Made by a program: the position numbers and the translations under genes
The notes under the pieces: generated by a model
Told to the model about the DNA's origin: nothing
Seen by the model: only the letters and a program-made list of their open reading frames with translations
Databases searched by the model: none
Source of the DNA: Candidatus Poribacteria bacterium
Lineage (GTDB): Bacteria; Poribacteria; WGA-4E; WGA-3G
NCBI GenBank assembly: GCA_009841255.1
Contig: VXMD01000018.1
Span: 86,438-150,437 of the forward strand
DNA length: 64,000 bases
Direction: 5' to 3'
Shown here: positions 54,781-62,867 of the stretch, piece after piece
Layout: each line of letters begins with the position of its first letter
How positions within the stretch are numbered: the stretch's first letter is position 1

Positions 54781-55934
54781 GGCGATGCCATAGTCGCCAC
54801 TACTGGGGTGCCTAAACACCCAAGATACTTTTGTCTTATATTAATTGCACCTACGCCATCGCGATGATAATTAAATCCACATTTACATTTGTAAGAACGT
54901 TTATTGGGTTTTGTTCTATTGCCACAACTTGGACAAGTCTGTGAAGTATACGCCTCATTAATCACTTCCACTTTGATACCTAAAGCCTTAGCTTTATAGG
55001 TTATCAGTTGCGTGATTTTCCCAAACGCCCACTGATGCAACTTTTGATTTGACTTCTTACCGTAATCTATATCATCACGTATATGCGTTAAATCGCCGAA
55101 AATAATAGTTCCAATGCCTCTCTCTTCGCAAAGTTTCACAAACTTTGTAGTATGCTTGTGCAAACCATCGCGTATCTGATTATCTATTTTCTTGATACGT
55201 TTCCACTTGCGTCTTACCAAGTGCCACCAACGCTGAGAATGACGCTCACACCTGTCTATCTTTGTGTTCATAGACGCAATTACCTTATTCCTCAACCGGT
55301 ATAAACTTCTAATATACCGCCCATTGAAAATCTCAGTAATCACACCATCATGAGACACCATAGGATGCACCTCGCCAATGTCAACGCCAACAATACCCTC
55401 CGCTTCCGACTCCACACTCTCATCAATCTTGTAGACAAAATGTAACTCATACTGACCCCTGTTATACACAAGATTGATGAGAGCAGGAGCATTCTTTGTA
55501 TCAAACTTTTCCGGCAAATTCACTACCAAAGACTTACCACGCCTGCCATTAGACAAGACAACCTGCTTACCAAACAAACCCTCTTTGAAACGAATCGCCG
55601 ACTTCTTCCAAGTGGTTGTTTGAAAGCGTTTCTCTTTATGCGGGGGCCTGGCGGTCTTATCGCCATTGCGTCTTAACACCCGAAACCCATACCAATTCTT
55701 GAAGTAACGCGAACGCACTTCTTGAATACTTTGCGAATGTAGTGGTTGAGATTTACTTAACTTCTTATCCATCCACAATTCACACGACTTTATACACGGA
55801 AAATAACCCCACGAACCATGCATATAACACCATACCTCCTGCAACGCCAAACACTCACCCCATACTGACGCTGAGGCAGAATTCAACTCATCCAAGTGCT
55901 CACTATACGGGATCTTGAGTTTATAGGTTCGCAT
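54741..55934 (-). CDS. tnpB: TnpB (IS200/IS605-type RNA-guided nuclease), lone
   Basis: The protein of about 397 residues has RuvC I as GVDIGEVHP (Asp188 counted from the upstream ATG) and RuvC III Asp362 in YHRDGVGAINI. The zinc finger CPSC...CKC lies at 337-355. RuvC II, usually a Glu before Asp-Leu, reads FGDLTHIRD here. A conserved-looking Glu lies instead at 330 in NEAYTSQTCPSC, as in variants with a rearranged catalytic site. ATG 55934 has GAGGT at proper distance. The ATG at 55943 is too close to it. No tnpA is near, so mobility would need help in trans. Confidence 0.92.
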   Translation of the reverse strand: MRTYKLKIPYSEHLDELNSASASVWGECLALQEVWCYMHGSWGYFPCIKSCELWMDKKLSKSQPLHSQSIQEVRSRYFKNWYGFRVLRRNGDKTARPPHKEKRFQTTTWKKSAIRFKEGLFGKQVVLSNGRRGKSLVVNLPEKFDTKNAPALINLVYNRGQYELHFVYKIDESVESEAEGIVGVDIGEVHPMVSHDGVITEIFNGRYIRSLYRLRNKVIASMNTKIDRCERHSQRWWHLVRRKWKRIKKIDNQIRDGLHKHTTKFVKLCEERGIGTIIFGDLTHIRDDIDYGKKSNQKLHQWAFGKITQLITYKAKALGIKVEVINEAYTSQTCPSCGNRTKPNKRSYKCKCGFNYHRDGVGAINIRQKYLGCLGTPVVATMASPVGIRLEVRCCSV

Positions 55935-55964
55935 TTTTACCATACCTCATATAGACTTACTTAT

Positions 55965-55993
55965 ATTATATCACATACAAATTCTGAAGTCAA
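55965..55993 (-). promoter_or_regulatory. Sigma-70-type promoter for tnpB
   Basis: On the minus strand TTGACT (55993-55988) and TATAAT (55970-55965) are 17 bases apart, 31 bases before the ATG at 55934. Confidence 0.65.
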
Positions 55994-55998
55994 GACAA

Positions 55999-56038
55999 AA
56001 ACTCTGCCGAGATAGCATTCGCTACCTCGGCAGAGTTT
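55999..56038 (-). terminator. Strong hairpin, likely terminator of the upstream pair
   Basis: AAACTCTGCCGAG (55999-56011) pairs perfectly with CTCGGCAGAGTTT (56026-56038). Four more pairs follow after one mismatch. On the minus strand the stem runs into a T5 tract. It lies 87 bases after the 56126-56592 gene. It could also be a left-end hairpin of the TnpB element. Confidence 0.65.
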
Positions 56039-56125
56039 GACGCAGAAAAATTTGACTTTTCCGCAAAAAATTTCGGACACAAAGCAATTTGTTTATAATA
56101 CCATACATACAATCTAAAAGCAAAT

Positions 56126-56592
56126 CTATTTAACCGTGTCGTAGAAGTATAGAGCGAGAAAATTCATAAACACCTGTTCTAATTTTTCAAGATTTACACA
56201 CAGCCATTCAAACAATTCCTCCCAAGAGGATTTATCATCAAAATCTATCTTTGACCTGAAAAATCCCACCCTTTTTGGACCAGGCCCCGGTTTATCCCAA
56301 TCAACTTGATTAGGAGTATCAAAACACGATTTGATTTGTTCAATATCTTTTGTTAGCATATCAAACAATTCAATAGGTACATATTCGCTAAATCTGACCT
56401 TGGCACTTATCCAACCCTTACATGGTGTTATAGCCGCAACAAGCCATATATGGCGTTTGAAAGTTCTGCCAACACCTTCGTCGAAGCCTATAACACCAAA
56501 TTCACATCCGCAAAAGGAAGTTTCACCAAACAAATCATAAAATTCTCGACTTTTCTTGGAAGCGGTTCAAGCGTATAGGGCTGATGATTCAC
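56126..56592 (-). pseudogene. Unknown protein coupled to an antitoxin-like gene, frameshifted
   Basis: A GTG (56592) overlaps the TGA of the upstream gene (GTGA) and opens a frame MNHQPYTLEPLPRKVENF. After a four-T run (AAAA at 56539-56542 on plus) the coding continues in another frame as YDLFGETSFCGCEFGVIGFD, to FWL-like DKSSWEELFEWLCVNLEKLE. One added T restores a protein of about 155 residues. The C-terminal half is reminiscent of DUF4268, but I am not sure. Without the upstream part, the downstream frame could start at TTG 56533. The pair could be a toxin-antitoxin system or a small R-M-associated gene. Confidence 0.55.
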
Positions 56593-56918
56593 AGTCCAAC
56601 TTCCTGTTTAATCCGTTCCCAAGATTTTCCGCCTCCGGCATCTAATTCCTGCTCCGCCTCAGCAATATCTGCTAAGACATCAGGTTCTGAATTGATCAAA
56701 GCCGTTTCACGCCATTCGGAGAGGAAAGTAGAAAGGGTCGCTGCATCTTTTTTCCCTTCCGAGATCGGCTTTACTAATTTGAGGAGATCCGCGAAAAACT
56801 CAACGAACTCTTCAGGTTCTAACCATTTGATCCAATCAAAGTGTTTTGAAGTGGTAACAGATTTGACGAGCAATTCGTCTTTCGTGAGGTGTCCAACGAC
56901 AAGTTTAGGTTTCTTCAT
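56589..56918 (-). CDS. Small antitoxin-like protein
   Basis: The 109-residue protein has GGAGG before its ATG. Its C-terminus (SEWRETALINSEPDVLADIA, then GGGKSWERIKQEVGL) follows the pattern of antitoxin tails of Phd/RelB-like proteins, where a Trp-Glu-x-x-Lys helix binds the toxin. The N-terminal part is not a clear DNA-binding domain. It overlaps the following gene by 4 bases. Function by analogy only. Confidence 0.6.
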   Translation of the reverse strand: MKKPKLVVGHLTKDELLVKSVTTSKHFDWIKWLEPEEFVEFFADLLKLVKPISEGKKDAATLSTFLSEWRETALINSEPDVLADIAEAEQELDAGGGKSWERIKQEVGL

Positions 56919-57051
56919 TTGGAGCCTCCACGCGCGGGGATATTAAAGTTTCGTAAATTATACATGATGAATCAACAGGTTTCAAGTTTTTCCGATTACA
57001 GACGTTCCAGATTTCTGTATGTGCTGTGCCAGACAGTCCTATAGGTGTGGC

Positions 57052-58914
57052 TTACCGGTGGAATCGGCGTTCCAATTCATCACGCCCCATCTCGACGATG
57101 ATGGGACGTGAATGTGGACAATTGAAGGGGAGTTTCGCCTCGGATAGCTCCTTGATGAGGTTTATCATCTCTTTGGTATCCAATGTATCCCCCGCTTTGA
57201 CAGCCGATTTGCAGGCGAGCGTTATCAAGGCGTTGTCGATCGCCTCTGGGATTTGTACGTCAGTATGGGGTTCTTCGGGAAGTTTGTCAAGCAGATCGGT
57301 GACCGTCTGTGCGGCGATGCGGGTTGGTAGTAACGACGGAATCGCACGAATGAGGATCGTATTTCCACCGAACTCGTCCAGATCGAAGCCGAGTTTCTTG
57401 AAAATGTCGCCGTGAATCTTGAGGACACCAAGTTGCTGGGGTGTAACTTCCAAAGTCACCGGCAGTAGTAACCCCTGCACAGGGATCCCATCGGTTTCCA
57501 TCTGGTTGACGAAACGTTCATAAAGGACGCGTTCGGCAGCGACATGCTGGTCGATGAAGAAGATTTTATCTTTCGCCTCAACGACAATGTAGGTTTTAAA
57601 GAGGTTCGTCTTAAGTTGGACGTTCTCAAAGTCGAGCAAACTGAGATCCGCATCGTCAGAAGTCCGCTGCTGCGGTGGCTGGACGACGATTTCAGTAGGT
57701 GTAGACGGCGCTTGGGTTTCCAAAGTCTGATCCCCGTCTTCCGTCTCCTGTGGTGTGCCAGGCGGCGTTTGCGTGCGATGTACTTGCGGGGTAGGCGCTG
57801 TTCGCTGGGGTGCGGGGTGTCCTCTCCCAGGTGTGGAAACCCGTTGCGATAGGCTCGTATCGCGGCTTTCAGTGTCTCTCTCGGATTGTGTCGGTTCAAT
57901 GGAAGTCTCAATTTTGGGGATATATTTTGTTTTATGGAGCGCGTCGCGCAGCATCCGGACGACACCGCTATAGATCGTCCGCTCGTTCCGGAAGCGCACC
58001 TCGATCTTGGCGGGATGCACATTCACATCAACCGTTTCTGGATCCAGTGTTAGGAAAAGTAGGGCAACAGGCTGCCTGTCTTTGGCAACCATAGCATCGA
58101 GGGCTTCTGTTAACGCCGCACCGATGATACGGCTGCGTATCGGTCGCTGATTGAGGAAAAAGAGCTGATATTCTCGATTCGGCTTCGTAAATTCGGGTTT
58201 ACCGAGCAAACCGTACATCTTCAGGTCAGGCAGTTCCTCTGTAAATTCGATGAGGTTCTCAGCGAACTCTCTACCGTAGAGAAGGCGAACGCGTTCGAGA
58301 TATGAATCACAGGCACGGACGTCAAGTATCGATCTGCCGTTGTGCGTCAGCGAAAAATGGATCTTCGGATGCGCGAGTGCCGCCCATGTGACCTGATTCG
58401 TGATATGATTCATCTCGGTCGTATCGGTTTTGAGGAACTTCAGGCGTGCCGGGACATTGTAAAAGAGGTTGTTAATCGACATGTGGGTGCCGGGAGAACA
58501 TCCGCTCTCTTGCACAGAACGGAAAACGCCGCCCTCAACGTCCACCTTTGTTCCTTCAAGCGCGTCAGCGGTGCGGGTGAGGAGCTCGAATTGCGAAACG
58601 GAGGCGATACTTGCCAAGGCTTCGCCGCGGAACCCAAAGGTGTGAATACACGCGAGGTCCTCAATACGGTTCACTTTGCTCGTCGCATGGCGTTCCAAGG
58701 CGAGGAGTGCGTCCTCGCGTTCCATACCGATACCGTTATCCGACACGCGGATCAGGCGTTTCCCGCCTGCCCGAATTTCGACGCGAATTGAGGTGCTTTC
58801 TGCATCTATCGCGTTTTCAATGAGTTCTTTGACGACGGATGCAGGACGCTCGACGACCTCGCCGGCAGCGATCTTATTCGCAACATCTGCGGAAAGTATT
58901 TTAATTTTTGGCAT
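57052..58914 (-). CDS. mutL: DNA mismatch repair protein MutL
   Basis: The 620-residue protein has the GHKL ATPase motifs ELIENAIDA, DNGIGM and TFGFRGEALASI. A Pro/Thr/Gln-rich linker lies at about 340-420. The C-terminal domain carries an endonuclease-type DQHVAAERVLYE motif, ACKSAVKAGD, NCPHSRPIIVEM and RRF at the end. It is therefore the endonuclease-bearing form found in bacteria without MutH. It acts with MutS in mismatch repair. A CCGCAAGGTAAAATTAAA leader precedes the ATG. Confidence 0.97.
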   Translation of the reverse strand: MPKIKILSADVANKIAAGEVVERPASVVKELIENAIDAESTSIRVEIRAGGKRLIRVSDNGIGMEREDALLALERHATSKVNRIEDLACIHTFGFRGEALASIASVSQFELLTRTADALEGTKVDVEGGVFRSVQESGCSPGTHMSINNLFYNVPARLKFLKTDTTEMNHITNQVTWAALAHPKIHFSLTHNGRSILDVRACDSYLERVRLLYGREFAENLIEFTEELPDLKMYGLLGKPEFTKPNREYQLFFLNQRPIRSRIIGAALTEALDAMVAKDRQPVALLFLTLDPETVDVNVHPAKIEVRFRNERTIYSGVVRMLRDALHKTKYIPKIETSIEPTQSERDTESRDTSLSQRVSTPGRGHPAPQRTAPTPQVHRTQTPPGTPQETEDGDQTLETQAPSTPTEIVVQPPQQRTSDDADLSLLDFENVQLKTNLFKTYIVVEAKDKIFFIDQHVAAERVLYERFVNQMETDGIPVQGLLLPVTLEVTPQQLGVLKIHGDIFKKLGFDLDEFGGNTILIRAIPSLLPTRIAAQTVTDLLDKLPEEPHTDVQIPEAIDNALITLACKSAVKAGDTLDTKEMINLIKELSEAKLPFNCPHSRPIIVEMGRDELERRFHR

Positions 58915-58934
58915 ATTTTAATTTTACCTTGCGG
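58915..58934 (-). promoter_or_regulatory. Recurring leader with ribosome-binding site
   Basis: The minus-strand text CCGCAAGGTAAAATTAAA directly before the mutL ATG also occurs, with small changes, before the ATGs at 44617, 34390 and 5885. Degraded or displaced copies lie at 43315-43322 and inside the coding start at 7704-7711. Confidence 0.7.
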
Positions 58935-58951
58935 TCCGCTGAGTTAAGTCT

Positions 58952-59352
58952 CGCAGGTTGGGTTGAACGGATGTCACCAAACCCCTGAAAATTCACCGAA
59001 AAATGCAGTCTATCCCATATCACTTACATTAAACTGACACCGAGTGAAACCCAACGCCTTCGTAGTTTCGGGAACGTTGCGGGTATGAAGTTGGGTTTCA
59101 CTACATGCTTGAGTGTTGATGCTCTATGTTAGATCTAAAAGGTATCTAGAACACCTATCTCTGTCTTTTCAGTTCCGCTCAACCTAACCTACGGAAGACC
59201 CTAAATTGACACTTACGATTCACATACCATCGAACACCTACACCCAATGCGTTGGGTTTCACTCGACGCCTCTGGAACCGAGCGTGTATAGAACCGAATA
59301 ATAATTTGTGAGTCCATAGCGTTCGGGATCTATCCGTTCAACCCAACCTACG
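58952..59352. repeat. REP-type palindromes downstream of the RAYT gene
   Basis: CGCAGGTTGGGTTGAACGGA (58952-) and its near-perfect complement (59332-59352) frame this block. Inside, AGTGAAACCCAAC (59043-59055) pairs with GTTGGGTTTCACT (59090-59102). Another GTTGGGTTTCACT lies at 59251-59263. No gene is seen in 58935-59384. Confidence 0.8.
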
Positions 59353-59384
59353 AGCACACATACTACCACCAGCCCCATATTGAT

Positions 59385-59927
59385 TTACTCATTACCGATT
59401 CCCGTATGAAACAAGATTTCATCTCCTGCGCCCCACATCTCGTCAGACAATCCAGCTCGGACATAACGATGAAAGCTGGAGTATTCCCAATCCTTTGGAG
59501 CATCCACCAAACCGTGTTTAACCGGATTGTAATGAATGTATTCAATATGGTTAACAAAATCTTTATCGTCTCGAATCACATGCTCCCAAAATCTACGCTG
59601 CCAGAAGGCTCGTTCCTGTTTATCTCGTCGTGATGTGGAAACAATGCCATCGTACTTGCCTTGACAATGCCGACTGAAGTAACTTTTGATTAACCGCCAT
59701 CGCATTGAGAAATTGTGGTCATCGTCAGGTAAAGTCCAGATGCTGTGAAGATGGTCGGGCAGCAGAACAAAGGCATTAATCTTCATGGGATGCCGTTGCA
59801 TCGTATACTGAAATGCTTGGCGTAATAATTCCACGTTGTCCGGGTAGCAGAGAAAAGGTCTGCGATTATGAGTGACGAGAGTAAAGAAATATATACTGCC
59901 TTTGACTTTTACGCGGCGATATTTCAT
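59385..59927 (-). CDS. REP-associated tyrosine transposase (RAYT, Y1_Tnp)
   Basis: The 180-residue protein has the HUH motif in LLPDHLHSIW and the tyrosine region in HIEYIHYNPVKHGL. An N-terminal RRVKVKGSIYFFTLVTHN matches RAYTs. RAYTs nick and move REP palindromes as single strands. GGAG lies before ATG 59927. The longer frame from 59957 adds ten residues. REP-type palindromes surround the gene on both sides (58952-59352, 59946-60049), so it is likely active on them or was recently. Confidence 0.93.
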   Translation of the reverse strand: MKYRRVKVKGSIYFFTLVTHNRRPFLCYPDNVELLRQAFQYTMQRHPMKINAFVLLPDHLHSIWTLPDDDHNFSMRWRLIKSYFSRHCQGKYDGIVSTSRRDKQERAFWQRRFWEHVIRDDKDFVNHIEYIHYNPVKHGLVDAPKDWEYSSFHRYVRAGLSDEMWGAGDEILFHTGIGNE

Positions 59928-59945
59928 GCACATCTCCAAAAATGT

Positions 59946-60049
59946 GTTGGGTTTCACTTACTCCTGCCTGTATAAGCCCCTGACTTGGATATAAACCTCC
60001 CTCGGAAACTTTCACATTAACTCTCACAGACTCGTTCAACCCAACCTAC
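59946..60049. repeat. REP-type repeats upstream of the RAYT gene
   Basis: GTTGGGTTTCACT (59946-59958) and CGTTCAACCCAACCTAC (60033-60049) match the palindromes on the other side of the RAYT gene. No gene is seen in 59928-60120. Confidence 0.75.
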
Positions 60050-60120
60050 AGAAAACTTCCCAGTAACGGGTGGGATCCCCTGTCAAAATCGAGTTTTCGC
60101 CTAAATCAGCATCCATTAAT

Positions 60121-60306
60121 TTATAGGGTTGGGATTCCTAACTGTTTACAGATGTCTACAGCGAGTCGATTATCAATCTCGGTATGACGAGGAACAGCCG
60201 TTTTCGTATTCATGACAGGATTTCCCCATATAGCGTGCTTTCTCCCTTCACGAAGTAAACAACAACCATGCCTTCTGAGATGTCTAATCAACCTTCTCCG
60301 CTTCAT
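60121..60306 (-). CDS. hicA: HicA-family toxin
   Basis: The 61-residue protein matches HicA: KRRRLIRHLRRHGCCLLREG, GRKHAIW (the catalytic His region) and TAVPRHTEIDNRLAVDICKQ, ending LGIPTL. It should cut mRNA when free. Its ATG overlaps the end of hicB by 4 bases, so translation is coupled. Unlike the 39.4-kb locus, the key His is present. Confidence 0.9.
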   Translation of the reverse strand: MKRRRLIRHLRRHGCCLLREGRKHAIWGNPVMNTKTAVPRHTEIDNRLAVDICKQLGIPTL

Positions 60307-60515
60307 AGTTGGATTGCGACTGCTTGATATCCATTCTCAACGAGGCTGATGACTTCCTCTTGGTTGATTTCCAGGATTTCACCGAGCGTAACTTTCAGTG
60401 TATCCAGTAATTCGTCGCGAGTTTTCTCCTGGCAGTTGACACTCGGGATTTCTTGGATCCGTCCGACCCACCACTCGCCGCGTTGTTGGATGAGTGCAGT
60501 ATAAACATGCGCCAT
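60303..60515 (-). CDS. hicB: HicB-family antitoxin
   Basis: The 70-residue protein has the short HicB pattern: VYTALIQQRGEWWVGRIQEI, VNCQEKTRDELLDTLKVTLG, EILEINQEEV. It should neutralise the downstream HicA. The start is ATG 60515 with AAGGAAGAG upstream. The longer frame to 60578 crosses that site and nearly reaches the Dpp gene end. Confidence 0.88.
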   Translation of the reverse strand: MAHVYTALIQQRGEWWVGRIQEIPSVNCQEKTRDELLDTLKVTLGEILEINQEEVISLVENGYQAVAIQL

Positions 60516-60581
60516 GGAATTCTCTTCCTTTCTTTGAAATTTGTGTAATGCGCGATCCAGACGATGAACATCGCCCATTAC

Positions 60582-62636
60582 CTATCCAGAGTTTTGATAC
60601 AGGTAGCACTGGCACGAATGCGTCTGTGTAAAATTGGTTGCGTTCGGATATTCGTCTTTACACACAGGCATTACCTCCGGGCAGCGTGGATGAAAATGGC
60701 ATCCCACCGGACGATTGATTGGTGAAGGCACATCCCCCTCCAATCGAATCTTTTCAACACCCGTCTGCTCATCCATCTTCGGTACCGCGGAGAGGAGTGC
60801 CCGTGTATAAGGATGCTTGGGCGAATCGAAAATCTCCTCTGTTGTCCCACGCTCAACGATCCTCCCGAGGTACATAACGGCGACTTCATCCGCAAAGTAT
60901 TCAACAACGGAAAGATTATGCGTGATGAAGAGGTAGGTGAGATTAAAATCAACCTGTAACGATTTCAATAGATTCAGTATTTGCGCTTGCACGGACACAT
61001 CTAACGCGCTGGTCGCCTCGTCACAGACAATGAACTCCGGATCGACAGCGAGGCACCGCGCGATGCCGATGCGCTGTCTTTGACCGCCGGAAAACTCGTG
61101 TGGATAACGCGTTACCATATCTGGAGATAAGCCGACACGCCGCATCAATTCCGCGACCCGCGCCTGCCGCTTCGCGTCAGATGCCCCAATACCGTGTGCC
61201 TGCATCCCCTCCTGAATAATGGCTCCGACAGTCATCCGCGGGTTAAGGGAGGCGTAGGGGTCTTGGAAGATAATTTGCATCCTTTTCCGATACGGATGCA
61301 TCAGCTGACGAGTCGCCGTCGCTATGTTAACGTCATCATAGACGATGTCGCCTTCAACAGGCACACCCAATCGGAGAATCGCTTTGCCAAAGGAGGTCTT
61401 GCCGGATCCAGACTCACCGACGAGTGCGAGCGTTTTGCCGCGTGGAATATCAAGCGTAACATTATCAACGGCGTAAACGTAACCGACCGTCCGTTTGAAG
61501 ATGCCCTTCTGAATCGGGTAGTGGACACACAGGTCCTTCACCTGAAGCAGATTAGAAGGGTGGAAGACTGGAAGACTGGAAGACTGGAAGACTGGGGCCC
61601 CCTCCTTCCGTCCTTCCGTCCTTCCCTCCGTGTTCTTGATCTGTTTCGCATTGAAGGGCGGTTCAGGATTGTAGAGATGGCAAGCGACGCTGTGTTCGCC
61701 ACTGTTGACAGCATGTAATGTTGGAACAATGCTTTCGCACCCGCCCATGACTTTTGGACACCGATCCGCGAATCGACAGCCGTTGTTATACTCCGTCGCT
61801 TTCGGGACTCTACCAGTAATTGTGTGCAACGCCGTTCCGCGTTTATCCCGCGCTGGTGTCGATTCGAGGAGTTTTACCGTGTAAGGGTGCTGCGGCGTTT
61901 CGTAGAGTTGCTCCCACGTCCCCATCTCAGCAATTTTTCCGGCGTACATAACAGCAACCCGGTCGGCGATGTTGGCGACGACCCCCAAATCATGCGTAAT
62001 CAGGAGGACTGCCATCTGTAACTCTTGCTGGAGGTGTTGGATCAGTTCGAGGATCTGTGCCTGTATAGTGACATCCAGTGCGGTTGTGGGTTCATCGGCG
62101 ATGAGGAGTCCCGGACGACAAGAGAGTGCCATAGCAATCATGACGCGCTGTTTCATACCGCCCGACATTTGGTGTGGATATTCGTCGTAACGGGCAGCGG
62201 GTTCCGGAATGCCGACGAGGTCAAGCATCTCAATCGCTGCATTCCGCGCAGCGACACCGCGGAGGTTCTGATGTTCTTGGATCGCCTCTGAAATCTGATT
62301 ACCGATGGTGAAAACAGGGTTGAGGCTGGTCATCGGTTCTTGGAATATCATGGCGATCTCATTGCCCTGGACCTTCCGTTTCTCAACTTCAGAAAAGCGT
62401 GTAATGTCCTGCCCTTTATAATAGATAGCACCGTCGGCGATGAACCCAGCAGGTTGCGCGATGAGCTGAATTATAGAGAGTGCGGTGACGCTTTTCCCAC
62501 ACCCCGACTCCCCAACGAGCGCGAAAATTTCGTTGGGTTTGATGTCAAAAGAGATACCATCAACGGCTCGGGCAAGCCCTTCGGGGGTACGAAAATAGGT
62601 TTTGAGGTTCTGTACACTGAGCAATGTGTCGTCCAT
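60582..62636 (-). CDS. Dipeptide/oligopeptide ABC transporter ATPase, DppD-DppF fusion
   Basis: The 684-residue protein joins two full ABC ATPases. NBD1 has GESGCGKSV, MSGGMKQRVMIAMAL, LLIADEPTTALDV and the oligopeptide C-terminal CRFADRCPKVMGGC. NBD2 has GESGSGKT, SGGQRQRIGIARCL, CDEATSALDVS and CHFHPRCPEVMPVC. The linker (TEGRTEGRKEGAPVFQSSSL) is encoded by 8-bp tandem repeats (61562-61626). The start is ATG 62636, because the frame upstream crosses the divergent promoter region. Membrane and binding subunits are not in the window. Confidence 0.94.
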   Translation of the reverse strand: MDDTLLSVQNLKTYFRTPEGLARAVDGISFDIKPNEIFALVGESGCGKSVTALSIIQLIAQPAGFIADGAIYYKGQDITRFSEVEKRKVQGNEIAMIFQEPMTSLNPVFTIGNQISEAIQEHQNLRGVAARNAAIEMLDLVGIPEPAARYDEYPHQMSGGMKQRVMIAMALSCRPGLLIADEPTTALDVTIQAQILELIQHLQQELQMAVLLITHDLGVVANIADRVAVMYAGKIAEMGTWEQLYETPQHPYTVKLLESTPARDKRGTALHTITGRVPKATEYNNGCRFADRCPKVMGGCESIVPTLHAVNSGEHSVACHLYNPEPPFNAKQIKNTEGRTEGRKEGAPVFQSSSLPVFHPSNLLQVKDLCVHYPIQKGIFKRTVGYVYAVDNVTLDIPRGKTLALVGESGSGKTSFGKAILRLGVPVEGDIVYDDVNIATATRQLMHPYRKRMQIIFQDPYASLNPRMTVGAIIQEGMQAHGIGASDAKRQARVAELMRRVGLSPDMVTRYPHEFSGGQRQRIGIARCLAVDPEFIVCDEATSALDVSVQAQILNLLKSLQVDFNLTYLFITHNLSVVEYFADEVAVMYLGRIVERGTTEEIFDSPKHPYTRALLSAVPKMDEQTGVEKIRLEGDVPSPINRPVGCHFHPRCPEVMPVCKDEYPNATNFTQTHSCQCYLYQNSG
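61562..61626. repeat. Two 8-bp tandem arrays in the Dpp fusion linker
   Basis: GGAAGACT is repeated four times (61562-61593), and TCCTTCCG three times with one change (61603-61626). Unit length is not a multiple of three, so copy-number changes would shift the second ATPase domain out of frame. Confidence 0.9.
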
Positions 62637-62700
62637 GAAATTACTATAGCACGATATTTCGTGAACGTCAAGGGAAATCAAAACCCTCAATTTTTTGTGG

Positions 62701-62729
62701 TTGACACCTAAGTCCAAATATGCTTTAAT
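62701..62729 (+). promoter_or_regulatory. Sigma-70-type promoter for the esterase gene
   Basis: TTGACA (62701-62706) and TTTAAT (62724-62729) are 17 bases apart, 138 bases before the ATG at 62868. AGGAG precedes that ATG. Confidence 0.6.
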
Positions 62730-62867
62730 ATCCGCAAAAGGAGATATTCTCAGGAAAGAATCAATCAAGAACTCCGAGAAGAAATCGAAGCACTCAAGCT
62801 ACAGCAGATTGCACGTCCATAGCAAATACATGTTCAGCAGAGTACTTATGACAGGAGAAACACGATT

